From the NCBI RefSeq assembly GCF_008642375.1, contig NZ_CP029194.1:8178501-8242500 (forward strand): a DNA stretch of 64,000 bases. The letters run 5' to 3'. This stretch comes from Streptomyces venezuelae (GTDB lineage Bacteria > Actinomycetota > Actinomycetes > Streptomycetales > Streptomycetaceae). The translations under genes and the position numbers were made by a program. Every line of letters begins with the position of its first letter. Position 1 is the first letter of the stretch. The notes below the pieces were generated by a model that saw only the letters and a program-made list of their open reading frames with translations, did no database searches and had not been told where the DNA came from. Positions 34,877 through 42,934 of this stretch are shown in pieces.

Positions 34877-36301
34877 CTAAGCCGCCGGGACCGAGTCCTC
34901 GAAGGTCGTGCCCGACGAGCGGTAGGCGGCGATCTTGGCCGCCACCTGGGACGGGGTCAGTACCTGGTCCTTGACGTGCAGGACGTAGTCGACCTTCTGG
35001 TCGTACGCGCGCGGGGTCGTCGAGGTCTGGCCGGCCAGGTCGATCAGCCACTGGTTGAAGTTGATGGACATGGGACGTTCGGGCAGGTAGCGGGCGTCGT
35101 GGCGGCCGAACTCCTGGCCGTCGACGTAGTAGACGATGGCGTTGTCGTCGATCGTCAGGACGAGGTCGTGCCAGCCGGCGTAGCTCGCCCGGACCTCCGA
35201 GTGCTGGTTGACGGCCTCCCAGGGGTCGGGCCGGTACGTCTCCCACGACGTCGTGTAGAGGATGTTGGCGGGCTCGCCCCAGCCGCCGTTGGGCAGGTAC
35301 TCGAAGTCGTACTCGGCGTAGTCGTCGGCCATCGGGGCCTTGAGGTCGTTGATGGTGAAGAAGGTCTGGACGATCCGGTCGCCGTCCGGGCCGGAGAGCG
35401 GCGCGTCGGAGAAGCGCACACGCGCCGCGTAGGTGCCGTTCCGGAACTTCGAGGCGCGGGTGAGGATCTCGGTGTGCTTGGTCGACTCACCCGTACCGGC
35501 GGTCGAACTCCGCAGGTTCATCAGGGAGTTCGTGCCCTCCTTGGCGAAGGTGACGTTCTCGGGGGCCCACGTGGCGCCGGGCACTCCGGGGCCGCCGGAG
35601 TTGGACCGTACGCTCCAGCCGTGGGCTGCGATCGCCGGGTCGGTGTGGCCGGTGTAGTCGAAGTCGTCGAAGAGCGCGGCCCCGGTGGGCGGGGGCGTGG
35701 TCGGGTCGGTCGGCGTCGGGGTGGGCTCGTTGCCCGCGGGGGCCGTCCCCCACACCTGGACGCCGCCGACGGCCGCGGTGACCTTCGACCAGTTGGCGTA
35801 CGTGGTCCGGTCGGGGCCGAAGGAGTAGTCGTCGTTCTGGTTCAGCGGCTGCCAGTTGGAGCGGTGGAAGCGCAGCTGCATGTCACCGGTGTCCGCGCCG
35901 GGAGCGAGCGAGCCGGCGCCGGCGGTGAAACCGATCTCCAGATAGCGGTCGGCGGTCGCGGTCGGATTGGCCAGGGTCCCGAAGGTGCCGGTGAGGTTGG
36001 CGCAGCCCTTCACGGCCCAGGAGCAGGCGTAGGCGTACGAGGCGCCCGCCTCGGCCTTGAAGTAGTAGCGCACCTTGACCTGGCTCAACGGCACGCCGGC
36101 CGTACCGGTGTTGACGACCTTGAGCCAGGGCTCGGCCTGGTCGCCGCCGGTGGCGCTCTGCCGGTACTGGACGGTGACGGCCTCACCGGCCGCCGCCGCG
36201 GGCAGCGCGGTCAGGGCGGTGGCGCCGAGCCCGGTCACCGCGGCGACGGCGAGCGCGGCACGCACCCGCAGGCCGCTCCTGGTCCTCGTGGGGACGTTCA
36301 T
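34877..36301 (-). CDS. secreted CBM3-GH16 glycoside hydrolase
   Basis: The 474-residue protein has a signal peptide (RVRAALAVAAVTGLGATA, AAAAG), a CBM3 cellulose-binding domain (VQYRQSATGGDQAEPWLKVVN, YFKAEAGASYAYACSW, DDYSFGPDRTTYANWSKV), a Pro/Thr linker and a GH16-like catalytic domain. E330, D332 and E334 in AEYDFEYLPNGG form the ExDxE active site of GH16 retaining enzymes. Beta-1,3 or mixed-linked glucan is the usual target, while the CBM3 would anchor the enzyme to cellulose. It is last in the operon, 17 bp after the GH20 gene. Confidence 0.85.
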   Translation of the reverse strand: MNVPTRTRSGLRVRAALAVAAVTGLGATALTALPAAAAGEAVTVQYRQSATGGDQAEPWLKVVNTGTAGVPLSQVKVRYYFKAEAGASYAYACSWAVKGCANLTGTFGTLANPTATADRYLEIGFTAGAGSLAPGADTGDMQLRFHRSNWQPLNQNDDYSFGPDRTTYANWSKVTAAVGGVQVWGTAPAGNEPTPTPTDPTTPPPTGAALFDDFDYTGHTDPAIAAHGWSVRSNSGGPGVPGATWAPENVTFAKEGTNSLMNLRSSTAGTGESTKHTEILTRASKFRNGTYAARVRFSDAPLSGPDGDRIVQTFFTINDLKAPMADDYAEYDFEYLPNGGWGEPANILYTTSWETYRPDPWEAVNQHSEVRASYAGWHDLVLTIDDNAIVYYVDGQEFGRHDARYLPERPMSINFNQWLIDLAGQTSTTPRAYDQKVDYVLHVKDQVLTPSQVAAKIAAYRSSGTTFEDSVPAA

Positions 36302-36318
36302 GGTGGTGGTTCCTCTCC

Positions 36319-37809
36319 TCAGGTGGGGACGGACATGGGTGAGGGACGGCGCGGCACCCCGAGGGCGTCGAGCCGGGTCCTGTGGTGGCGCAGGCGCTCC
36401 TGGAAGCCGGGCCAGTCGTGGCGGCCGGTCCAGACGACCTCGGCGAGGGCGCAGAGCCGGGGGAAGGTGAGGTACTCGGCGTGCGCCGCGGTCGGCACGT
36501 ACTCGGTCCACAACTGCGCCTGGGAGCCGAGGACCCGTGCCGATTCCTCGGCGGTCCACTCCGCCGGCGCCGGGTCGTTGCCGTGGACCGTGCGGAGGTC
36601 GACGACCTCGCCGGCCTGGCCGGGCGGCTCGGCGGGGCTCGCGGACTGCGGGTAGTCGAGGTAGGTCGTACGGTGCGGCGCCATGACGACGTGGTGTCCC
36701 CGCTGGACGGCGACGCGGCCGTGGTCGGAGTCGCGCCAGGGCATGACGGTGAAGTACGGCGGGAGGTCGGCGCCGTTCTCGGTCCAGCTGAGCGGCTGCC
36801 GGCCCGCGTCGAGCAGGTGGCGTCCGATCCGCTCCATGAACCAGCCGTGCAGGGCGTCGGGACCCGACAGCCCCTCCTCGGCGGCACGCCGGAGCGCGGA
36901 CGCCGAGATGTGCCACTCGGTGGTGGGGCACTCCTCGCCGCCGATGTGGACGTACGAGGAGGGGAAGACGTCCATCACCTCGTCCAGGACGGTGCGGCAG
37001 AAGTCGAGGGCCTCGTCGTGGACGCCGAGGATCGTGTCGCAGACCCCCCAGCGGTCCCAGACCTCGTAGGTCCGGCCGGGGTGGTTGCCGAGCTCGGGGT
37101 AGGCGGCCAGGGCGGCGCGGACGTGGCCGGGCATCTCGATCTCGGGCACGACGGTGACGCCGCGCTCCGCCGCGTACGCGACGAGCCCGGTGAGCTCGGC
37201 CCGGGTGTACGCGCCGCCGTGCGGCACCCCGCCGACCTCGGTGAGCCGGGGGAGCGCGGCGACCGGCATGCGCCAGCCCTGGTCGTCGGTGAGATGGAGG
37301 TGGAGGACGTTGAGCTTGTGGAGGGCGAGCAGGTCGACGTACCGGCGGAGGTAGGAGACGGGGCGGAAGCGGCGGGCGACGTCGAGCATCGAACCACGCC
37401 AGGGGAAGCGCGGGGTGTCGGTGATCTGCACGCAGGGGACGGACCACTCGACGCCGGGCGCGGGCTCGCCGCCGAGGGCGTCGACGGGCAGGAGCTGGCG
37501 CAGCGTCTGGACCCCGGAGAGGAGTCCGCGGGGGTGGGCGGCCCGCAGCAGGATCGCTTCGGGGCCGACGGTGAGCCCGTATCCCTCCTCGCCGAGGCCG
37601 GTGAGGGCGCCGTCGACGGCGAGGACGACGGAGCCGTCCGGGTGAGTGGGCAGCGGCAGCCCGGTGGCCGGTCCGAGCAGGGTGCGCAGCAGCCGCGCGG
37701 CGGGGCCGGCGCCGGCCGAGACCCTCAGCGCGGTCGTCGCGTCGAAGGTGAACCGGCCGGGCATGGGTGAGAGGTGGGTGGGCGCGGGGACGAGTCGGGG
37801 CAGGGGCAT
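36319..37809 (-). CDS. GH20 beta-N-acetylhexosaminidase
   Basis: The 496-residue enzyme has the GH20b N-terminal domain and a TIM barrel (FPWRGSMLDVARRFRPV, HLHLTDDQGWRMPV, VVPEIEMPGH). The catalytic motif usually reads H-x-G-G-D-E, but here it is H288-I-G-G-E292-E293, so the Asp that stabilises the substrate N-acetyl group is replaced by Glu. E293 would remain the acid/base. No signal peptide is visible, so it probably acts on imported disaccharides such as chitobiose. It begins 9 bp after the permease stop. Confidence 0.85.
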   Translation of the reverse strand: MPLPRLVPAPTHLSPMPGRFTFDATTALRVSAGAGPAARLLRTLLGPATGLPLPTHPDGSVVLAVDGALTGLGEEGYGLTVGPEAILLRAAHPRGLLSGVQTLRQLLPVDALGGEPAPGVEWSVPCVQITDTPRFPWRGSMLDVARRFRPVSYLRRYVDLLALHKLNVLHLHLTDDQGWRMPVAALPRLTEVGGVPHGGAYTRAELTGLVAYAAERGVTVVPEIEMPGHVRAALAAYPELGNHPGRTYEVWDRWGVCDTILGVHDEALDFCRTVLDEVMDVFPSSYVHIGGEECPTTEWHISASALRRAAEEGLSGPDALHGWFMERIGRHLLDAGRQPLSWTENGADLPPYFTVMPWRDSDHGRVAVQRGHHVVMAPHRTTYLDYPQSASPAEPPGQAGEVVDLRTVHGNDPAPAEWTAEESARVLGSQAQLWTEYVPTAAHAEYLTFPRLCALAEVVWTGRHDWPGFQERLRHHRTRLDALGVPRRPSPMSVPT

Positions 37810-37818
37810 CGAGGTGCG

Positions 37819-38676
37819 TTATCCCTTCACGGCTCCGCCGGTCATCCCGGCGGAGACCCGGCCCTGGAGGACCAGGAAGAGGACGAGTACGGGCAGGGCG
37901 AAGAGGGTGGAGGCGGCCATGGTGGCGCCCCAGTCCGTGCCGAAGACGTTGGAGAACGACGAGAGCCAGACGGGCAGCGTGCGGTCGTCCTGGTTCTTGA
38001 TCACGAGCATGTTGGCGAAGGCGAACTCGTTCCAGGCGGTGATGAATCCGAAGAGCGAGGTCGCCAGCAGCCCGGGAGCGAGCAGGGGGAGCGTGACGCG
38101 GCGGAAGGCGACGGCGCGTGTGCAGCCGTCGACCTGAGCGGCCTCCTCCAGTTCGGCAGGGACGGCTGCCAGGAAGGAGCGCAGGGTCACGATGGTGAAC
38201 GGCAGGGTGATCATGAAGTAGACCAGACTCAGGGTCGCCAGCCGGTCGAGCAGGTCGGCGTCCCGGGCGATGACGTACATCGGGATCAACAGCGCCTCCC
38301 AGGGCGCGACTTGCGCCAGGAAGACCATCAGGATGAAGCCGCGCCGGCCGCGCCAGCGCATCCGGGCGACGGCGAAGGCGGCGGCGAGCGCCACCACCAG
38401 GGCGAGCAGGACGCACCCGGCGGTCACGAGCAGGCTGTTGCGCCAGAAGATCCAGAAGCCGTCCGCGGCCACGGCCTTCCCGAAGTGCTCCAGGGTCACG
38501 GACACGGGAAGGAACCCCGGGGTCTCGGACTGGATGTCGCGGGTCGGACGGAAGGCGGTGAGGACCATCCAGTACACCGGGAAGACGGCCAGGACGAAGA
38601 CGACCGCCGCCGCCGTGTGGAGGGGGAGCCGGCGCAGAGAGCGGGAGCGCGGACGGGAGCGGGAGCGGGGTGTCAC
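37819..38676 (-). CDS. sugar ABC transporter permease (MalG type)
   Basis: The 285-residue permease has six membrane segments and the MalG-type EAA loop LEEAAQVDGCTRAVAFRRVTLPLL, followed by FITAWNEFAFANML. Its GTG overlaps the stop of the first permease (GTGA). The basic leader SRSRPRSRSLRR is a positive-inside N-terminus. With the other permease and the binding protein it forms a CUT1-family importer, probably for an oligosaccharide processed by the GH20 enzyme. Confidence 0.92.
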   Translation of the reverse strand: MTPRSRSRPRSRSLRRLPLHTAAAVVFVLAVFPVYWMVLTAFRPTRDIQSETPGFLPVSVTLEHFGKAVAADGFWIFWRNSLLVTAGCVLLALVVALAAAFAVARMRWRGRRGFILMVFLAQVAPWEALLIPMYVIARDADLLDRLATLSLVYFMITLPFTIVTLRSFLAAVPAELEEAAQVDGCTRAVAFRRVTLPLLAPGLLATSLFGFITAWNEFAFANMLVIKNQDDRTLPVWLSSFSNVFGTDWGATMAASTLFALPVLVLFLVLQGRVSAGMTGGAVKG

Positions 38677-39752
38677 CGGTCGGCCTCCTGACGGAGCAGC
38701 TGGCGGAAGTAGACGACGAGCGCGGCCACGAGGAGGAGGACGGTGAGCGTGGAGACGGCCGCCCCGAGGTCGTAGCGGTGCAGGGACTGGGCCACGCGGT
38801 AGGCGTAGACGGGCAGGGTGGTCGTCGCCTCGCCCGGGCCGCCCTTGGTGACGGCCCAGATCTGGGCGAAGCAGCGGAAGACCCAGATGACTTCGAGGCA
38901 GAGGACGAGGCCGAAGATCGGGCGGAGGAGGGGCAGCGTGATCGAGCGGAAGATGCGCCCGCCGCCGGCCCCGTCCAGCCGGGCCGACTCGTACAGCTCG
39001 TCCGGGACGGTCAGCAGCGCCGAGTGCAGGGTGATCGCGGCGAAGGGGACCGACTGCCAGACCACGAGCAGGACGAGCACGGTGAACGCGGCCGGGCCGT
39101 CGGCCAGCCACGAGTAACCCTCGAAGGACTCGAACCCGAGCCGGACGAGGAGCCAGTTGACCACGCCGAGGCGGGAGGCGAAGAGCCACTGGAAGACGGT
39201 GGTGGTGGCGATCACGGGGCTGGCCCACGCGAGGACCAGCCCGCTCGTCACGAGGATCCGCATCCGCCGGCCGAGCTTCCGCATCATCAGGGCGATCAGC
39301 GTGCCGATCACCATGATCAGGACGACGTTGACGGAGGTCCACCAGAAGGTGCGCCGGACGACCGCCCGGAATTCGGGGTCGGTCAGCACGGTGCGGTAGT
39401 TGTCGAAGCCGACGAAGGGCGCGCCGCCGCGGATGAGTTCGCCCATGCCGTACTGCTGGAAGGAGATCAGCAGGTTGCGGACGAGGGGGTATCCGAGGAG
39501 GAGGACGCCGCCGAGGACGGTGGGGGCGACGAGGAGGTACGGCCAGAGGGCCGAGCCCCGGGGGAGGTGCGGGAGGCGGGGGAGGAGCTTCGATGGCGGG
39601 GGCTGCTTCGGCGCCGGACGGAGCTTCGCCTCGGGCCGATTCGTCGCTGCCGGACAGCTCGCCTGCGCTGGGCGGCTCGCCTGCGCTGGGCGGCTCCTCC
39701 GCACTGCTCGGCCCGCCTGTGCTGCGCGGCTCGTCGCTTCCGGCCCCGTCAC
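38673..39752 (-). CDS. sugar ABC transporter permease (MalF type)
   Basis: The protein is about 359 residues. The first 60 are an unusual Pro/Ala/Gln/Arg-rich extension with short repeats (RPAQASRPAQASCP). A MalF-type permease follows, with WPYLLVAPTVLGGVLLLGYP as first helix and the EAA loop LYESARLDGAGGGRIFRSITLPLL. The GTG start overlaps the binding-protein stop by 4 nt; a later start near residue 65 would remove the extension. It forms the channel with the MalG-type subunit. Confidence 0.9.
   Translation of the reverse strand: MTGPEATSRAAQAGRAVRRSRPAQASRPAQASCPAATNRPEAKLRPAPKQPPPSKLLPRLPHLPRGSALWPYLLVAPTVLGGVLLLGYPLVRNLLISFQQYGMGELIRGGAPFVGFDNYRTVLTDPEFRAVVRRTFWWTSVNVVLIMVIGTLIALMMRKLGRRMRILVTSGLVLAWASPVIATTTVFQWLFASRLGVVNWLLVRLGFESFEGYSWLADGPAAFTVLVLLVVWQSVPFAAITLHSALLTVPDELYESARLDGAGGGRIFRSITLPLLRPIFGLVLCLEVIWVFRCFAQIWAVTKGGPGEATTTLPVYAYRVAQSLHRYDLGAAVSTLTVLLLVAALVVYFRQLLRQEADR
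39660..39695 (-). repeat. two tandem 18-bp repeats in the MalF-type permease gene
   Basis: The unit CGCCTGCGCTGGGCGGCT occurs twice in perfect tandem, with weaker copies on either side. It encodes the repeated Arg-Pro-Ala-Gln-Ala-Ser leader of the permease. Confidence 0.85.
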
Positions 39753-41008
39753 GAGCCGAGGGTCTTCGTGATGCTCCGCGAGGCGGTCGCGGCCGCCGTC
39801 GCCGGATCGCTGCCCGTCAGCACGGCGGTCATGTACTGCTTGATCGGGTTGGTGGCCTCGACGGCCGCCCACTGCGGGGAGTTGGGTGTGGCCCGGCCCT
39901 GGGCCGCCCCGGCGGCCATCGCGGCCGTGCCCGCGTCGCCCTGGATGAGACGGGCGAGGGAGGTGCGGTTGGGGACGTAGCTCATCGTTCTCGCCATGTC
40001 CGTCTGCCACTTCTCGCCCGCGAGGGCCGCGACGACCTGATAGGCGGCCTCCGGGTGGGTCGAGGCCTCGGGGACGAGGAGGTCGGAGCCGCCGGTGAAG
40101 ACGGCGCCGGGCCGGTCCGCCGTCTTGCCGGGCACGGGGAAGAAGCCGAGCTTGCCCTTGAGTGCCGGGTTGATCTCCTCGACGATCCTCGCTCCGCCCG
40201 GCACGGCGATGATCTGGGCGATGTCGCCCTTGGCGAAGACCTCGGCCTGCGGGGGCTTGGCCTCGTCGGCGTCCTTCGGACCCTTGCCGAGCGACTGGAG
40301 ACGGCGGTAGAAGTCCATGCCGGCGAGGGCCTGCGGGGTGTCGAGTGCACCCTTCCACGCCGTGCCGTCCTGGACGGCGAGGTCGCCTCCCTCCTCCCAG
40401 ACGAAGCCGGAGAGGGTGAACCAGTTCTGGCCGGGGAGGTAGATGCCCTGGGTCCTGCCCTTGTTGAGCTTCGCGGTGACGGCGAGCCACTCGGCCTGCG
40501 TCTTCGGGGGCGCGGTCACGCCCGCCGCGGCGAAGAGGTCCTTGTGGTAGATCACGACGCGGTTGGCCGCGTACCAGGGGACGCCGTACTGCTTGCCGTC
40601 GACCTTGCCCGGCTCGGCGAGCCCCGGGAGCCAGTCGGCGCCGTTCAGCTCCGCCACCTTGTCGCTGAGGTCGCGGACGCCGCCGCTCGCCGCGTACTGC
40701 GCGACCTGGGTGTTGCCCACCTCGATGACGTCCGGGGCGTCCTTGCTGGCGAGGGCGGCAGTGACCTTCTCGCCGATGCCGTCCCACTCCTGGATCTGGA
40801 TGTCGAGCTCGATGTTCTCGTGCTCCGCCTCGAAGCCGGTGCGGAAGCGGGTGAGGAAGGAGTCGGTGACGCTGTCCTTCATGATCCACACGGTCACCTT
40901 CTCCGCCCCGTCGGTGGCGGCCGGGGAACTCGGCCCGCCACAGGCCGTGGCGGCGAGGACGACGGCCGCCGCGAGGGCGGCGGTACGGAGGATGGTCTGC
41001 ACGGGCAC
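39749..41008 (-). CDS. sugar-binding lipoprotein (SBP family 1)
   Basis: The 419-residue protein is a CUT1-type extracellular solute-binding protein. Its signal peptide ends in LAATAC, so C23 is the lipidated residue. The family pattern is clear (VTVWIMKDS, FRTGFEAEHENIELDIQIQEW, YGVPWYAANRVVIYHKDLF). It is first in the operon with two permeases, GH20 and GH16 genes, and divergent from two GntR regulators. The architecture resembles NgcEFG/DasABC-type N-acetylglucosamine or chitobiose systems, but the substrate is not proven. Confidence 0.9.
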   Translation of the reverse strand: MPVQTILRTAALAAAVVLAATACGGPSSPAATDGAEKVTVWIMKDSVTDSFLTRFRTGFEAEHENIELDIQIQEWDGIGEKVTAALASKDAPDVIEVGNTQVAQYAASGGVRDLSDKVAELNGADWLPGLAEPGKVDGKQYGVPWYAANRVVIYHKDLFAAAGVTAPPKTQAEWLAVTAKLNKGRTQGIYLPGQNWFTLSGFVWEEGGDLAVQDGTAWKGALDTPQALAGMDFYRRLQSLGKGPKDADEAKPPQAEVFAKGDIAQIIAVPGGARIVEEINPALKGKLGFFPVPGKTADRPGAVFTGGSDLLVPEASTHPEAAYQVVAALAGEKWQTDMARTMSYVPNRTSLARLIQGDAGTAAMAAGAAQGRATPNSPQWAAVEATNPIKQYMTAVLTGSDPATAAATASRSITKTLGS

Positions 41009-41020
41009 CTCGATGGGTAG

Positions 41021-41036
41021 TTGACCAATTGGTGAA
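41021..41036. promoter_or_regulatory. near-palindromic operator before the sugar-binding gene
   Basis: TTGACCAATTGGTGAA is a 16-bp palindrome with one mismatched pair, 13 bp upstream of the lipoprotein ATG. The half-site TTGACCA recurs in the repeats at 41151-41174, which suggests a common GntR/HutC-type regulator. Confidence 0.6.
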
Positions 41037-41150
41037 GTGGTCAGGTGTGTGCCCAGAAGGTGGCATGGGCCAATCGCGCCGTCAATCCCCAGGAAAAGAT
41101 GTGCTGTTCAGTCGATTGCAGGTCAACTCAGAGGACTAGTATCCGACTTA

Positions 41151-41174
41151 CCAGTTGACCAGTTGACCAGTTGA
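41151..41174. promoter_or_regulatory. three tandem CCAGTTGA repeats before the GntR genes
   Basis: CCAGTTGA occurs three times in perfect tandem, 34 bp upstream of the first GntR ATG. It contains the TTGACCA half-site of the operator at 41021 and is a likely autoregulatory site. Confidence 0.6.
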
Positions 41175-41207
41175 TGACCGGGGGCGCGGCATGAAGGGCG
41201 GCACGGC

Positions 41208-41975
41208 ATGAACGACGACTCCTCCGGCGGAGTACTGAAGCGGGAGCGCGTACGGGAACACCTGCTGGGCCTGATCGAAGCCGGCGGCCCCGGTGACCCG
41301 ATCCCGTCCGAGCGCACCCTCTGCGCGACCCTCGGGGTCTCCCGCCCCACCCTGCGCGCAGCGGTCGACGAACTCGTCGCCACGGGCGCGCTGGTCCGGG
41401 AGCACGGCCGCGGCATGTTCGTCGCCCCCGCCAAGATCACCCAGCGGCTCGCCCCCGACGACGCGGCCTTCGCCGTCCCGCGGGCCTCCGGCAGCTGGTC
41501 CAGCACGGTCCTGGAATCGGCCACGGTGCGGGCCGGCGCCCGCATCGGCCGCAGGCTCCGCCTCTCGCCCGCCGCCGAACTGCTCTACATCGCCCGCCTC
41601 CGCCTGGTCGACGGCGCACCCATGGCCATCGAGCACCTGCACATCCCGGCGGACCTGGTCGGCGCGGCGCTCACCCCGGAGGAGCTCGAAGCGGGCGACC
41701 TCTACGACCACCTGCGGGAGCACCACGAGGTCCACGTCCAGGAGGCCACGCAGTCGATCGAGCCCACCGTCGTCAGCGAGGCCGAGGCCGCGCTCCTCGA
41801 TGTCCCCGTCCTCTCGCCCGCCCTGCTGATCGAACGCCTCACCCTCGACACCGCCGGACGCCCGGTCGAGTACGTCCACTCCGTGTACCGGGGCGACCGC
41901 TACCGGATCGTCTCCCGCCTCGACTTCACCCGCGACGGCCTCGTGACCTCCTCCACCGAGGGGGATGCATACTGA
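41208..41975 (+). CDS. GntR-family (HutC/UTRA) regulator 1
   Basis: The 255-residue regulator has an N-terminal winged helix (PSERTLCATLGVSRPTLRAA, VREHGRGMFVAP) and a C-terminal UTRA ligand domain (LLYIARLRLVDGAPMAIEHLHIP, SIEPTVVSEAEAALLDVP, YRGDRYRIVSRLDF). It diverges from the sugar-importer operon and is the obvious candidate to control it through the TTGACCA-containing sites. A phosphorylated amino sugar is the usual UTRA ligand. It is a close paralogue of the gene beginning at 42009. Confidence 0.88.
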   Translation: MNDDSSGGVLKRERVREHLLGLIEAGGPGDPIPSERTLCATLGVSRPTLRAAVDELVATGALVREHGRGMFVAPAKITQRLAPDDAAFAVPRASGSWSSTVLESATVRAGARIGRRLRLSPAAELLYIARLRLVDGAPMAIEHLHIPADLVGAALTPEELEAGDLYDHLREHHEVHVQEATQSIEPTVVSEAEAALLDVPVLSPALLIERLTLDTAGRPVEYVHSVYRGDRYRIVSRLDFTRDGLVTSSTEGDAY

Positions 41976-42008
41976 CGCGCAACCGACCGACGACGGGGAA
42001 GGACCGGG

Positions 42009-42863
42009 ATGGAGCCGTACGGAGGGGGCAGGGAGCAGCCGGATGCGCGGTCCGGGACGCAACCGGACGCGCGGGCCGTGGCGGCCCGGCCGGAACTCAA
42101 GCGCGAGCGCGTACGGGAGCACCTGCTCACCGTCATCGACGCCCGGCGCCCCGGGGACGCCATCCCCTCCGAGCGCACCCTCTGCGCGACCCTCGGGGTC
42201 TCCCGCCCCACCCTGCGCGCAGCGGTCGACGAACTGGTCGCCACGGGCCTGCTGGTGCGGGAGCACGGCCGGGGCATGTTCGTCGCCCCCGTCAAGATCA
42301 CCCAGGAACTGGTCGCCGAGCAGCACCCGGCCGATACGCCCCGAGGCCAGGGCGGCCGGGGCGCCTGGACGAGCAGGGTGCTCGAACTCCGTACCGTACG
42401 AGCCGGCGCGCGGATCGGCCGCAAGCTCACGCTCTCCCCGGCGGCGGACCTGGTGCACGTGACCCGCATCCGGTACGTCGACGGCGACCCGATCGCCCTG
42501 GAACAGCTGCACGTCCCGGCGGACCTGGTGCCCGGTCTCACCGTCGCCGACATGGAAGGCGGCTTCTACGCGCACCTGCGCGAGAAGCGCGGGATCCGCA
42601 CGGCCCACGCGGTCCAGTCCATCGAACCGACGGTGCTGAGCGAGGAGGAGGCGGCCCTGCTGGACGTACCGGTCCTCTCACCCGCGCTGCTCTTCGACCG
42701 GATCACGTCCGACACCGGCGGCAGACCTGTCGAGTACGTGCGCTCCCTCTACCGCGGCGACCGCTACCGCATCGTCTCCAGGCTCGCTCTCCGCGACGGC
42801 GCGGCCGACCACCCGGCGGCGGACGCCGTGCCCGCCGGGGCGTGGTGGGGGACGGTGGAGTGA
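42009..42863 (+). CDS. GntR-family (HutC/UTRA) regulator 2
   Basis: This 284-residue paralogue of the preceding regulator has the same winged helix and UTRA domain (LVHVTRIRYVDGDPIALEQLHVP, SIEPTVLSEEEAALLDVP, YRGDRYRIVSRLAL). A 68-bp stretch encoding the recognition helix is identical in the two genes, so both should bind the same DNA. The first 30 residues are a low-complexity leader, so the true start may be later. A tandem duplication explains the pair; ligand domains differ enough that they may sense different sugars. Confidence 0.88.
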   Translation: MEPYGGGREQPDARSGTQPDARAVAARPELKRERVREHLLTVIDARRPGDAIPSERTLCATLGVSRPTLRAAVDELVATGLLVREHGRGMFVAPVKITQELVAEQHPADTPRGQGGRGAWTSRVLELRTVRAGARIGRKLTLSPAADLVHVTRIRYVDGDPIALEQLHVPADLVPGLTVADMEGGFYAHLREKRGIRTAHAVQSIEPTVLSEEEAALLDVPVLSPALLFDRITSDTGGRPVEYVRSLYRGDRYRIVSRLALRDGAADHPAADAVPAGAWWGTVE

Positions 42864-42934
42864 CCTGAGGGCCGGATGCGGCAGAACGGGCCCCGCATCG
42901 GTGCCCCACCCGCCCACTCGGGCAGGATGGGGCC

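Noticed and set aside
36302..38416. An upstream extension of the GH16 frame giving a protein of over 1,100 residues
   Set aside because: The extension is shadow sequence through GH20 and permease genes. A signal peptide starts at 36301.
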